From Roseateles saccharophilus (lineage in GTDB: Bacteria; Pseudomonadota; Gammaproteobacteria; Burkholderiales; Burkholderiaceae_C), in NCBI RefSeq assembly GCF_004342485.1, contig NZ_SMBU01000005.1, positions 62,001 to 126,000 on the forward strand: a stretch of 64,000 bases of DNA. Direction: 5' to 3'. This document shows positions 8,979 to 20,942 of the stretch, one piece after another. The notes under the pieces were generated by a model, which was given only the letters and a program-made list of their open reading frames with translations, had not been told where the DNA came from and did no database searches. Position 1 is the first letter of the stretch, and every line of letters starts with the position of its first letter. Both the position numbers and the translations under genes were made by a program.

Positions 8979-10241
8979 ATGCCCGACTCCACCTCCATCG
9001 ACGTTGCCATCCTCGGCGGCGGCCCCGCGGGCTGCAGCGCCGCGTCGTGGCTGGCGCAGCTGGGGCTGTCGACGCTGCTGGTCGAGCGCGAGCCGCAGCT
9101 GTGCGCCGCGCTGCGCGGGCTGGAATTCCGCCAGGACTGGGTGCTGGGCCAGCCCGCCAGCGCGCTGGCCGACCTGGCCCTGCATTACGCCCGCCAGGTT
9201 GAGACCACGCCCGGCCTGGCGCTGCGCCTGGGCACGCGGGCCGAGTCGGCCCGCCACTCGGCCCACGACTCGGCCGGCGCCTGGACGCTGCAGCTGGCCA
9301 CCGGCGAGCATGTGCACGCCCGCGCGCTGCTGATCGCCACGGGCCTGCGGCTGCTGCGGCCGGCACGCTATTTCGCCGTGCCCCACCCGCGCGTGCTGGA
9401 CGCCACCGCGCTGACCGCCCGCCGCGAGGCCCTGCCGCCCGGCCGCGTGCTGCTGCTGGGCGCGGGCGACAACGCGGCCGAGAACGCGCTCTTCCTGGCC
9501 GACCGCGGCTGCGACGTGACGCTGTGGGCCCGGGGCAGCTGGCGCGCCCAGGCCCATCTTGCGTCACGCGCCGAGTCGCACCCGCGCATCCAGCTACGCC
9601 TGGCCACGCCGCTGCCCGACACGCTGCGGCCCGATGCCAGCGGCGTGAGCGTCGGCGGCGAGCGTTTCGACCTCGTCGCGGCCCTGCTGGGCTTCGAGCC
9701 CGAACCCTCGGCCTTCGCCCTGCTCAGCGAGCATGACCGGCCGCATGCCTTCGTCGCGGGCGACGCCAGCGGCCGCTGGCACCCCTGCGTGCAGACAGCG
9801 CTGGCCGACGGCGTGCAGGCCGCCAAGCTCATCGAGCAGGCGCTGCGCCCCGAGGCGGCCGCGGCCGCGCCGCAGCGCTTCAACAACCGTCAGGTCATCC
9901 ATCTGCAGGGCCTGCGCTTCAAGGCCAACCTGGGCATCCTGGACTTAGAGCGCAGCGGCCCGCAGCCCATCCAGGTGGATGCCGAGGTCAACCTCGGTGC
10001 CCTGCCCATCGTCGCCCGCGACGCCGACATCGGCCGCGTGCTGGACTACCGCCGCATTCGCGCGGCCATCATCGACGAGTGCACGGTCGAGCACACCGAC
10101 CTCGTCGAGGCCCTGGTGGGCAAACTCAGCAACCGCCTGATGAGCCTGACCGGCGTCGTCGGCGTGCGTGTGAAGCTGACCAAGCTCGAAATCTTCCCGG
10201 ACTGCGAAGTCGCAGTCAGCTCCGAAACTGGAATCTGGTGA
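8979..10241 (+). CDS. Fusion: FAD-dependent oxidoreductase + dihydroneopterin aldolase (FolB)
   Basis: 420-residue protein with two recognisable parts. Residues 1-290 look like a thioredoxin-reductase-type flavoprotein: FAD-binding 'ILGGGPAGCSAA' near residue 11, NAD(P)-binding 'LLLGAGDNAAENA' near 158, and C-terminal FAD motif 'FVAGDA' near 258. The redox CxxC of true thioredoxin reductases is not seen. Residues 303-420 are a FolB domain that forms 6-hydroxymethyl-dihydropterin for folate synthesis. It has the catalytic-site candidates Tyr357 ('VLDYRRI'), Glu371/Glu377 and Lys399/Lys402 ('VKLTKL'). No stop or start codon with a ribosome site lies between them. ttcA follows 6 bp later, the usual neighbour of folB in Burkholderiales. 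The substrate of the flavoprotein half is unknown. Confidence 0.85.
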   Translation: MPDSTSIDVAILGGGPAGCSAASWLAQLGLSTLLVEREPQLCAALRGLEFRQDWVLGQPASALADLALHYARQVETTPGLALRLGTRAESARHSAHDSAGAWTLQLATGEHVHARALLIATGLRLLRPARYFAVPHPRVLDATALTARREALPPGRVLLLGAGDNAAENALFLADRGCDVTLWARGSWRAQAHLASRAESHPRIQLRLATPLPDTLRPDASGVSVGGERFDLVAALLGFEPEPSAFALLSEHDRPHAFVAGDASGRWHPCVQTALADGVQAAKLIEQALRPEAAAAAPQRFNNRQVIHLQGLRFKANLGILDLERSGPQPIQVDAEVNLGALPIVARDADIGRVLDYRRIRAAIIDECTVEHTDLVEALVGKLSNRLMSLTGVVGVRVKLTKLEIFPDCEVAVSSETGIW

Positions 10242-10247
10242 CCAACG

Positions 10248-11165
10248 ATGTCCGACGTCCTCGACCTCGAAGAACAAGCCGCCGCCGAAAAGAAGGCCGC
10301 GTTTGAGATCAACAAGCTGTCCAAGCGCCTGCACCGTCAGGTCGGCCAGGCCATCACCGACTTCAACATGATCGAAGACGGTGACAAGGTCATGGTCTGC
10401 CTGTCCGGCGGCAAGGACAGCTACGCGATGCTGGACATCCTGCTGAACCTGCAGCAGCGTGCGCCCATCAAGTTCAGCCTCGTCGCCGTCAATCTCGACC
10501 AGAAGCAGCCCGGCTTCCCCGCGGACGTGCTGCCCAACTACCTGCGTTCGCGCGGCGTGGACTTCCACATCGAGAACCAGGACACCTACTCCATCGTCAA
10601 GAAGCTCATCCCCGAGGGCAAGACGACCTGCAGCCTGTGCTCGCGCCTGCGCCGCGGCATCCTCTACCGCGTGGCCGGCGACCTGGGCGCCACCAAGATC
10701 GCGCTGGGCCATCACCGCGACGACATCGTCACGACGCTGTTCCTGAACATGTTCTTCGGCAGCCGCATCAAGGGCATGCCGCCCAAGCTGGTCAGCGACG
10801 ACGGCAGGAACGTCGTCATCCGCCCGCTGGCCTATGTGAAGGAGCCCGACCTCGTGCGCTGGGCCGAGCACCGCGAGTTCCCCATCATCCCGTGCAACCT
10901 CTGCGGCAGCCAGGAGAACCTGCAGCGCGTGCAGGTCAAGGCCATGATCAACGAGTGGGAGAAGCACTACCCCGGCCGCATCGACAACATCTTCACGGCC
11001 ATGGGCAGCATCGTGCCCTCGCACATGATGGACAAGAAGCTCTTCCCCTTCGAGACCATCAAGGCCACGGGCGTCGCCGACGCGGGCGGCGACATCGCCT
11101 TCGACGACGACGAGTCCTGCGCGACACCGTCGTCAACGAGCTCGGTGATCACGCTGCAACGCTGA
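10248..11165 (+). CDS. ttcA: tRNA 2-thiocytidine(32) synthetase TtcA
   Basis: 305-residue PP-loop ATPase that thiolates C32 of tRNAs using an iron-sulfur cluster. The PP-loop 'CLSGGKDS' is at about residues 51-58. The two CxxC motifs that hold the 4Fe-4S cluster are present ('[12 protein letters not shown]' and 'PCNLCGS'). Length and motif spacing are standard. The ATG lies 6 bp after the FolB fusion gene, so co-transcription is likely, and a rho-independent terminator follows 12 bp after the stop. Confidence 0.96.
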   Translation: MSDVLDLEEQAAAEKKAAFEINKLSKRLHRQVGQAITDFNMIEDGDKVMVCLSGGKDSYAMLDILLNLQQRAPIKFSLVAVNLDQKQPGFPADVLPNYLRSRGVDFHIENQDTYSIVKKLIPEGKTTCSLCSRLRRGILYRVAGDLGATKIALGHHRDDIVTTLFLNMFFGSRIKGMPPKLVSDDGRNVVIRPLAYVKEPDLVRWAEHREFPIIPCNLCGSQENLQRVQVKAMINEWEKHYPGRIDNIFTAMGSIVPSHMMDKKLFPFETIKATGVADAGGDIAFDDDESCATPSSTSSVITLQR

Positions 11166-11177
11166 GGCGGCGCCAGG

Positions 11178-11208
11178 CAGGCCGCTCACGCGACGGCCTG
11201 TTTTGCTT
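11178..11208 (+). terminator. Rho-independent terminator after ttcA
   Basis: Inverted repeat CAGGCCG / CGGCCTG (7 bp, 9-base loop) is immediately followed by TTTTGCTT. This is a conventional intrinsic terminator closing the folB-fusion/ttcA unit. Confidence 0.85.
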
Positions 11209-11273
11209 CACCTTTACACAGGGGCAATCTGGCGCGTTCAAAATCCCTCCATCGCAACGATGAAGGTGCCGTC

Positions 11274-11894
11274 ATGAACCGCCGCCTGATCCTCTCCACT
11301 GCCACGGCCCTGGCCGTGGCCGCTCTGTCGGCCTGCACCGGCCCCTATATGGTCTCCGCCGACGTGTCCAGTTATGGCAACTGGCCGGCCGAGCGCAAGC
11401 CGGGCAGCTATGCCTTCGAGCGCCTGCCCTCCCAGCAGCACAACGAGGAGGCCAGCAAGCGCGAGACCACGCTGGAAGACGCCGCCAGGGCCGCGCTCGA
11501 AAAGGCCGGCTTCAAGCCCGCGGCCGATGCCAAGAACGCCGACGTGCTGGTCACGCTGGGCGCCCGCATCACCGCCTACGACCCCGTGCCCTGGGACGAC
11601 CCGCTGTGGTGGCGCTGGCGCGGCCGCCTGGTCTCGCCGCGCTACGGCTATGCCGGCTGGGGTGGCTGGGGCTGGCGCAACGACCCCTTCTTCGACCGCC
11701 GCTACGACCGCGCCGTGGCCGTGCTGATGCGCGACCGCGCCAGCGGCGAGCCGCTGTTCGAGGCGCATGCCAGCAATGAAGGCAGCACCGCGGGCGGCGA
11801 GCCCATGATCGGCGCCCTGTTCGACGCCGCGCTGGCGGACTTCCCCAAGGTGGACGCCAAATCCCATCGCGTGAGCGTGCAAGTGGCCCGCTGA
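11274..11894 (+). CDS. DUF4136 domain lipoprotein
   Basis: 206-residue exported lipoprotein. The signal peptide ends in the lipobox 'LSAC' (Cys22), so the mature protein is lipid-anchored in the envelope. The body matches the DUF4136 pattern: 'YAFERLP', a central segment with basic and aromatic residues, and 'ADVLVTLGARI'. A Trp/Gly/Tyr-rich stretch ('RYGYAGWGGWGWRNDPFF') is visible around residues 124-141. Function is unknown; family members are envelope proteins of gram-negative bacteria. It is a single gene between terminators, with glmU 61 bp downstream. Confidence 0.85.
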   Translation: MNRRLILSTATALAVAALSACTGPYMVSADVSSYGNWPAERKPGSYAFERLPSQQHNEEASKRETTLEDAARAALEKAGFKPAADAKNADVLVTLGARITAYDPVPWDDPLWWRWRGRLVSPRYGYAGWGGWGWRNDPFFDRRYDRAVAVLMRDRASGEPLFEAHASNEGSTAGGEPMIGALFDAALADFPKVDAKSHRVSVQVAR

Positions 11895-11955
11895 CGACAG
11901 TCACACCGGCCTGCCCATAATCGCGACTTCGTTAAAACGCAGTCGCAAGGCAGGC

Positions 11956-13338
11956 ATGGCGCTCAATATCGTGATCATGGCGGCGGGCAAGGGCACCCGC
12001 ATGAAGTCCGCAACGCCCAAGGTGCTGCACAAGCTCGCCGGGCGCTCGCTGCTGGCCCATGTGCTGAAGAGCTGCGAGCCGCTGGACGCCGCCGCCCGCA
12101 TCGTCATCACCGGCCATGGCGCCGAGCAGGTCGAGGCCGCCGTCGCCACGCCGGCGCTGAGCTTCGTGCGCCAGATACCCCAGCTCGGCACCGGCCACGC
12201 CATCCAGCAGGTCGTGCCGGCCCTGCTGGGCGAAGGCACGACGCTGATCCTGAACGGCGACGTGCCGCTGATCGAGACGGCCACGGCCAAGGCTCTGGTC
12301 GACGCCTGCGCCGGCGCCGCACTGGTGCTGCTGACCGTCGACCTCTTCGACCCCACCGGCTACGGCCGCATCATCCGCGACGCGGACGACGACGGCGTGC
12401 TCGCCATCGTCGAACACAAGGACGCCACGCCCGAGCAGCGCCTCATCCACGAAGGCTACAGCGGCATGATGGCCGCGCCCACGGCCGCGCTGAAGCGCTG
12501 GGTCGGCCAGCTCAGCAACAACAACGCCCAGGGCGAGTACTACCTGACCGACATCGTCGCGATGGCCGTGGCCGAAGGCCTGCCCGTGCTGGGCATCAAG
12601 GCCTCCAGCGAGACCGAGGTGCTGGGCGTCAACGACCCGGTGCAGCTCGCGCAGCTGGAGCGCGCCTTCCAGGTCAGCCAGGCCGAGGACCTGATGCGCG
12701 CCGGCGTGCGCCTGGCCGACCCGGCCCGCTTCGACCTGCGCGGCACGTTGAGCCACGGCCAGGATGTCGAGATCGACGTGAACTGCGTGTTCGAGGGCGA
12801 GGTCGAGCTGGGCGACGGTGTGCGCATCGGCGCCAACTGCGTGATCCGCAACGCGAAGATCGCCGCCGGGGCGCGCATCCACGAGTTCAGCCACATCGAC
12901 GGCGAGAAGGCCGGCGGTGCCAGCGTCGGCGAAGGCGCGCTGATCGGCCCCTTCGCCCGCCTGCGCCCCGGCGCCCAGCTCGGTGCCGAGGTCCACATCG
13001 GCAACTTCGTCGAGGTCAAGAACTCGACGCTGGCCAGGGGCGCCAAGGCCAACCACCTGGCCTACCTCGGCGACGCGACCGTGGGCGAGCGCGTCAACTA
13101 CGGCGCCGGCTCAATCACGGCCAACTACGACGGCGCCAACAAGCACCGCACCACGATCGGCAACGACGTGCATGTGGGCTCCAACTGCGTGCTGGTGGCC
13201 CCCGTCACGCTGGGCGATGGCGCGACGATCGGCGGCGGATCGACGATCACCAAGGACGTCAAGCCCGGCGAGCTCGCCGTGGCGCGCGGCAAACAGGTCG
13301 CACTGAGCGGCTGGACCCGCCCTGTCAAGAAGCGTTGA
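11956..13338 (+). CDS. glmU: Bifunctional GlmU (GlcN-1-P acetyltransferase / GlcNAc-1-P uridyltransferase)
   Basis: 460-residue cytoplasmic enzyme making UDP-GlcNAc for peptidoglycan and LPS. The N-terminal pyrophosphorylase domain has the nucleotide-binding signature 'MAAGKGTRMKSATPKVLHKL' near residues 8-27. After the linker, the C-terminal left-handed beta helix shows hexapeptide repeats and the acetyltransferase active-site region 'NFVEVKNSTL..G.KANHLAYLGDA'. Full length, no oddities. Monocistronic by context. Confidence 0.97.
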   Translation: MALNIVIMAAGKGTRMKSATPKVLHKLAGRSLLAHVLKSCEPLDAAARIVITGHGAEQVEAAVATPALSFVRQIPQLGTGHAIQQVVPALLGEGTTLILNGDVPLIETATAKALVDACAGAALVLLTVDLFDPTGYGRIIRDADDDGVLAIVEHKDATPEQRLIHEGYSGMMAAPTAALKRWVGQLSNNNAQGEYYLTDIVAMAVAEGLPVLGIKASSETEVLGVNDPVQLAQLERAFQVSQAEDLMRAGVRLADPARFDLRGTLSHGQDVEIDVNCVFEGEVELGDGVRIGANCVIRNAKIAAGARIHEFSHIDGEKAGGASVGEGALIGPFARLRPGAQLGAEVHIGNFVEVKNSTLARGAKANHLAYLGDATVGERVNYGAGSITANYDGANKHRTTIGNDVHVGSNCVLVAPVTLGDGATIGGGSTITKDVKPGELAVARGKQVALSGWTRPVKKR

Positions 13339-13395
13339 ATAGGCCTCCTCGCGTGACTTTGTTCCGGCGTTTGCGTCGCGACGCCCGGGATGTGG

Positions 13396-13415
13396 GGCCG
13401 GTCACCCGACCGGCC
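13396..13415 (+). terminator. Hairpin after glmU, terminator-like
   Basis: Perfect 8-bp inverted repeat GGCCGGTC / GACCGGCC with a 4-base loop, 58 bp after the glmU stop and 39 bp before the next start. No T-run follows, so it may be an attenuator, a rho-dependent site or a structured leader instead. Confidence 0.4.
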
Positions 13416-13453
13416 AACCGTTAGGATGGCCCTGCCCACGAACCGCTGTACCC

Positions 13454-13882
13454 ATGGCCCACGAACTCGACTTTGCCGCGCTCTCGCTTGACGATGCCGT
13501 CCCGGCCGACCTTGGCGCCTACGAGGCCGCCCAGGCACGCCGCCAGTATGAAGAGGCCGACGCCCGCAACCGCGCCCTGGAGTTCAAGGCCCAGGCCTGC
13601 GACAACGCCGCCGAGGCCTGCTGGTATCTGGCCCGCAGCCTGGGTGCCGCGCGCGACCTGCCCCAGGACGGCGAAGCTAGCCTGGAACTGCTGTTCCAGC
13701 TGATCGGCGCCCTGGCCGACCTGCCCGCCGACATCGCCACCGCGCCCCTGCCCGAGGTCGTCGGCGGCCGTAACGACGGCATCACCGAACTCTGCCAGCA
13801 GCTCGAGGCCGCCCGCGAGGTGACCGAGGAGGTGCTGATCGGCGCCGAGCTGGCACCGGCCCGCGCCCAGTTCTGCCACTGA
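13454..13882 (+). CDS. Conserved-type hypothetical protein, helical
   Basis: 142-residue acidic, Ala-rich soluble protein, predicted mostly alpha-helical, with no signal peptide, membrane segment or catalytic motif that I recognise. It begins 'MAHELDFAALSLDDAV' and has a Cys/Trp patch ('CDNAAEACWYLARSLG') mid-protein. A bidirectional terminator 24 bp after the stop supports it as a real transcription unit. No function can be assigned. Confidence 0.72.
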   Translation: MAHELDFAALSLDDAVPADLGAYEAAQARRQYEEADARNRALEFKAQACDNAAEACWYLARSLGAARDLPQDGEASLELLFQLIGALADLPADIATAPLPEVVGGRNDGITELCQQLEAAREVTEEVLIGAELAPARAQFCH

Positions 13883-13905
13883 GTCGAGCCTGCCCCAGCA
13901 ATAAG

Positions 13906-13928
13906 AAAGGCGCCCGACGGGCGCCTTT
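13906..13928. terminator. Bidirectional terminator
   Basis: Perfect palindrome AAAGGCGCCC / GGGCGCCTTT with a 3-base loop, giving A-run and T-run on the two sides. It sits between two convergent genes (ends 13882 and 13946) and can serve both. Confidence 0.88.
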
Positions 13929-13945
13929 GTCGTTTCGGGCCGGCC

Positions 13946-14860
13946 TCAGCCGCCGTTGCCGGCCAGCCCCAAGCTGGCAACGGGCGGCAGCGTCAGGCGG
14001 TTGTCCACGCCCTTGACGCCCAGGGTTGCCGCAGCCACGACGGTGGCGCGCTCGCGCGCCTGCGCGTCGGGGGCCTGGCCTTCGAGCTTGACGACGCCAT
14101 GCTCGGTGCTGACGGCGATGGGCACGGCGGCCAGCACCGCATCGGTGGCCAAGGCCATCCTGACCTTGGCCGTGATGCCGCTGTCCTCCGGCTCGGCCGG
14201 CGCCTGCGCGAGAGCCGGCGCAGAGGGCGTCGGCGTGGCGGCCGGCTGGACCGGCTGCGCCGACTCCAGCGGCATGGCCGGCGCCGGGGCGGCCTGGGCC
14301 AGGGTCTCGGATGCCGGGTTCGGCGTCCGGGCGGCGGGCAGCCCGGCAGGCTTGGGCGTCTCGGTCGCGGTGGCCTTGGTCGCCTTGGCGACGGGCGCCG
14401 CGGCCACGCTCAGGGCCGGCTGGGCGGCGGGTGCCATGGCCGGCGCGGGCTGGGCTTCGTCGGGGCCGGGCGCGGCCGGGCCGGCGGCGGCAGGTGCGGC
14501 TGCCAGCTGCGCGTCCTCGGGCGAAGCCGGCGACGGCGCCGCGGGCTGCACCTGGCCGGTCACCGTGGGCGGCAGGGCTGGCTCGTCGGTGGGCAAGAGG
14601 TTGCGCGACATCGACACCGCCAGCACGATCAGCGCAGCACCGGCGCCTGCGCCGATCAGCCAGGGGCTGACCGTGGGGCGGGACTGCACCGCCGCGATGG
14701 CCACTGCCTCGCCCGCCACCTCGGGTACGGAGACACCGAGGCGGTCATCCGGCCGCGTGCGGTTGTCGGCACGGGCCGGCGCAGTCGCTTGCTGGTCAGG
14801 CGCGGCCGCCTCGATGTGATCGAGCCAGCCCTCGGCATGCACGGACTTGGGGAACTTCAT
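13946..14860 (-). CDS. BON-domain membrane-anchored protein
   Basis: 304-residue protein. A short cytoplasmic N-terminus is followed by one transmembrane helix around residues 66-85 ('[19 protein letters not shown]'), then a long Ala/Pro-rich linker of about 140 residues. A single C-terminal BON domain follows ('[16 protein letters not shown]...[12 protein letters not shown]'). BON domains bind membranes or envelope partners. The ATG at 14860 is preferred over the GTG three bases upstream because AGGAGG lies 5 bases before it. Divergent from the TonB receptor gene; no operon partner. Confidence 0.82.
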   Translation of the reverse strand: MKFPKSVHAEGWLDHIEAAAPDQQATAPARADNRTRPDDRLGVSVPEVAGEAVAIAAVQSRPTVSPWLIGAGAGAALIVLAVSMSRNLLPTDEPALPPTVTGQVQPAAPSPASPEDAQLAAAPAAAGPAAPGPDEAQPAPAMAPAAQPALSVAAAPVAKATKATATETPKPAGLPAARTPNPASETLAQAAPAPAMPLESAQPVQPAATPTPSAPALAQAPAEPEDSGITAKVRMALATDAVLAAVPIAVSTEHGVVKLEGQAPDAQARERATVVAAATLGVKGVDNRLTLPPVASLGLAGNGG

Positions 14861-15149
14861 CACGGCCTCCTGTCGTCGGAATCGACGGTTGCGATGAAGT
14901 CATTCTTGGGACCGGCCCGCGCCGGCGGTGCCGGCCAAGGCTTTTTCCTCCTGTAGGACAAGAGGCCGGGGGCGTGAGCAGCTGTGAGCGCCGTGAGAAG
15001 ACCTTCAGCCCCCGCCGCGCCCCGGGTTGACCCGCAGGCGCGGCGGCACTGTGCCGAAATCGGCGCGCGCGGCGGCGGCCGCCATCAATACGGACCGACG
15101 CCCAATTCCTACGCTCGCGGCTCCCATAACCAAAGAGCCGAGGAGACCC
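14861..15149. promoter_or_regulatory. Divergent intergenic region with a 10-bp inverted repeat
   Basis: 289 bp between the BON gene and the TonB receptor, which must hold both promoters. The clearest structure is the inverted repeat CCGCCGCGCC (15012-15021) / GGCGCGGCGG (15037-15046), about 100 bases before the receptor start. A GAGGAG ribosome site (15140-15145) precedes the receptor's GTG. No iron-box or other known operator was recognised. Confidence 0.45.
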
Positions 15150-17917
<2,768 letters not shown>

Positions 17918-17918
<1 letters not shown>

Positions 17919-20065
17919 TGCGGGGGCCACTGCTGCAGAGGCTGCTGGTGGCCGCGGCCGCCGGCATGCTGGCCGGCCTGGCGCCGGCGGCCGAAACCAA
18001 CGACGCCGCCGACCCCTACCGCTGGCTGGAAGACGTCACCGGCGAACGCGCCCTCGCCTGGGTGAGTGCCCAGCAGCCCACGCTCGACCCGGTACTGAAG
18101 GCGCCGGGCTTCGGCAAGCTGGAGGCCGGCATCGCCGAGGTGCTGGCCTCGCCCGCGCGGCTGGCGCCCGCCGAGCAGCTGGGCGAAGGCGCGGCCGGCC
18201 AGGTCTACAACTTCTGGCGCGACGCCGAGCACCCGCGCGGCATCTGGCGCCGCAGCGCGCCCGAGGCCTATCTGCAGGGCAAACCGCGTTGGGAGACCGT
18301 GCTGGACCTGGACCGGCTTGCCCAGGACGAAGGCGAACGCTGGGTCTGGGCCGGGGCGACCTGCCTGGAGCCCGCCGCCCGTCGCTGCCTCGTCTCCCTG
18401 AGCCGCGGCGGCGGCGATGCCCATGTGCTGCGCGAGTTCGACACGGTCGACCGCCGCTTCGTGCCCGCCGCCGAGGGCGGCTTCGCGCTGCCCGAGGCCA
18501 AGGGCGGCGCGGCCTGGATGGATGCGAACACGCTGGGCGTCTACACCGACTTCGGCTCCGACAGCATGACCCGCTCCGGCTACCCGCGCCAGCTGAAGCT
18601 GTGGCGGCGCGGCACGCCGCTGGCCGACGCGCGGCTGCTGCTGGAAGGCGGCGCCGACGAGGTGGGCCTGTGGGCCTGGAGCGAGCGCCTGCAGGGGCAG
18701 CAGCAGTTCGTGCTCGAGCGCAGCACCAGCTTCTTCGCCGGCAAGCAATACCTGTGGCGCGATGGCCGCCTCGTCGAGCTGCCCAAGCCCGACGATGCGC
18801 GGGCCAGCCTGTTCGGCGCCCAGGCGCTGATCGAGCTGCGCTCCGACTGGGGCCAGGGCGACCAGGTCTATCCGGCCGGCGCCGTGATCGCCACGCCGCT
18901 GCAGGCCTGGCTGGGCGGCAAGCCGCAGTTCACGCTGCTGCACGACCCGGCCCGCGACGGCGCGCTGCAGAGCCTGACGCCGCTGCGCGATGCGCTGCTC
19001 GTCGTCAGCATGCGGGACGTGCGCCAGCACCTGAGCGAATGGCGCCAGCGGGGCAATGCCTGGCAGCGCCGCGCCGTGCCGACCGGCACACTGGAGAGCC
19101 TCTGGGTTGGCGCGCTGGCCGGCCAGGGCTCCAACCGTTATCTGCTGACGCGCAGCGGCTTCCTGCAGCCGCCCAAGCTGGAGGCGGCCGAGGCCGGCCA
19201 GGCGCGGCGGCGCACGCTGCAGCAGATGCCCGCCTTCTTCGACGCGAGCGGCCTGGATGTGCGCCAGCTGCATGCCACTTCAGCCGACGGCACGCAGGTG
19301 CCCTACTTCATCGTCACGCCGCGCGGGCCGGTGCCCGAGGGCGGCCGGCCCACGCTGCTCTACGGCTATGGCGGCTTCGAGATCTCGATGCGGCCGGGCT
19401 ACAACGCCATCCTCGGCCGCGCCTGGCTGGCGCGCGGCGGCGTCTATGTGCTGGCCAATCTGCGCGGCGGCGGCGAGTTCGGCCCGCGCTGGCACCAGGC
19501 CGCGCTGCGCGAAAACCGCCAGCGCAGCTTCGACGACTTCATCGCCGTCGCCGAGGACCTGCAGCGCCGCGGCATCACGCGGCCCGACAGGCTCGGCATC
19601 ATGGGCGGCAGCCTGGGCGGGCTGCTGACCTCGGTGGCCCTGGTGCAACGGCCCGAGCTGTTCGGCGCCGTCGTCAGCCAGGTGCCGCTGACCGACATGC
19701 GCCGCTACCACGAGCTGCTGGCCGGCGCGTCGTGGATCGAGGAGTACGGCAACCCCGACATCCCCGAGCAGTGGAACTACATCGGCAAATACTCGCCCTA
19801 CCAGAACGCGAGCGCCGACAGGCCCTACCCGCCGGTGCTCTACACCAGCTCCACGCGCGACGACCGCGTCCATCCCGGCCATGCGCGCAAGATGGTGGCC
19901 CGGCTGCAGGCCCAGGGCCACGAGGTGCTGTATTGGGAGAACACCGAGGGCGGCCATGCCGGCGCCGCAACGCCGCAGCAGCAGGCAAGGCTGTGGTCGC
20001 TCAGCTACGGCTTCCTGCAGCAGCGCCTGATGGGCGGGCTGACGGCGGGCGAGCCGGCGCGCTGA
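17918..20065 (+). CDS. Prolyl oligopeptidase family serine peptidase (S9)
   Basis: 715-residue exported peptidase that should cleave short, often proline-containing peptides. The ATG overlaps the receptor stop by one base (TGATG), showing translational coupling. A signal peptide ending near 'LAPAAE' places it in the periplasm. The N-terminal part starts '[18 protein letters not shown]' like prolyl oligopeptidases, with the beta-propeller after it. The catalytic triad is visible: Ser565 in 'GGSLGG', Asp648/649 in '[11 protein letters not shown]' and His680 in 'EGGHAG'. The usual POP motif is GGSNGG, so the Leu after the serine is a family variant. Confidence 0.92.
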
Positions 20066-20071
20066 ACCCGC

Positions 20072-20926
20072 TCAGAAGCCGCGCACCGGCAGCGCTGCGC
20101 CACGCTGCAGCCAGTTGCGCGGCGAGTAGGCGCTCGCGGCGTCGGTGACGTGCAGCGTGTAGGCGTGGCGGGACTTGTCCGAGCGGTTGGCGGCCGAGTA
20201 GTGCGGCAGCAGGCCATGGAAGACGACCAGCGAGCCGGCCTCGACCTCCAGCGGGATGGCCTGCTGCGAGTCGGCCGCCGGCCAGGGCGTTGCGTCGACC
20301 TGCTCCATCCAGGCCTGGCGGCCATGGCGCACGAAGCGCTCGCGCAGCACGCCGCGCGCACCGCGGTGGCCGCCGGGCTCGGCCCACAGGCAGCCGTTGC
20401 GCAGCGTGGCATCTTCCAGCGCGAACCAGAAGGTCGTCACGGTGATGGGGTCGCTGTCGAAAAAGCTGGCGTCCTGGTGCCAGCGCACCTCGCCGCCGAT
20501 GCCGGGCTGCTTGAAGATGAACATGCTCTGCCAGACCTGGGGCCGCGCCAGCCCCAGCGCCGCGGCCACGCCGCGCAGTGCCTCGCCCTTGGAGAAGGCG
20601 CTGAACACGGGGTCGAGGTCGTGCATCGCATGGCCGATCTTGTTGATGGCCAGTTCCTTGGGCACGCACAGCTGCCCCTCGGCGTCGAAGGCCTCCTCCT
20701 CGAAGAAGCAGCGCACCTGGTCGCCGCTGTCGAGGAAGTAGTCGTCGACATGGCGCTGCTGCTCCTCGGTCGTGAAGACGGGGCGCTGCTCGCCGGGGTC
20801 GAAAGCATCGACGATCCGCAGCGCGCGCTCGCGCAGCGCCGCGATGTCGGCGGCCGGCTTGAAGCCGGGGATGACGAGGAAGCCCTCGTCGGCATAGCGG
20901 TCCTGCTGAGCGGATGAGAGCTTCAT
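20072..20926 (-). CDS. Phytanoyl-CoA dioxygenase (PhyH) family protein
   Basis: 284-residue Fe(II)/2-oxoglutarate oxygenase. The metal-binding 'HQDASFF' (His150, Asp152) and the distal His in 'GLLPHYSAANRSDKSR', with the following Arg for 2-oxoglutarate, are all present, so it should be active. The ATG at 20926 is chosen over an upstream in-frame Met because 'MKLSSAQQDRYADEGFLVIPGF' is the normal family N-terminus. The gene faces the peptidase gene convergently with 6 bp between stops. PhyH enzymes hydroxylate many substrates (phytanoyl-CoA, ectoine, secondary metabolites), and this one's substrate cannot be told. Confidence 0.88.
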   Translation of the reverse strand: MKLSSAQQDRYADEGFLVIPGFKPAADIAALRERALRIVDAFDPGEQRPVFTTEEQQRHVDDYFLDSGDQVRCFFEEEAFDAEGQLCVPKELAINKIGHAMHDLDPVFSAFSKGEALRGVAAALGLARPQVWQSMFIFKQPGIGGEVRWHQDASFFDSDPITVTTFWFALEDATLRNGCLWAEPGGHRGARGVLRERFVRHGRQAWMEQVDATPWPAADSQQAIPLEVEAGSLVVFHGLLPHYSAANRSDKSRHAYTLHVTDAASAYSPRNWLQRGAALPVRGF

Positions 20927-20942
20927 CCGCCCGATTCTGGCT

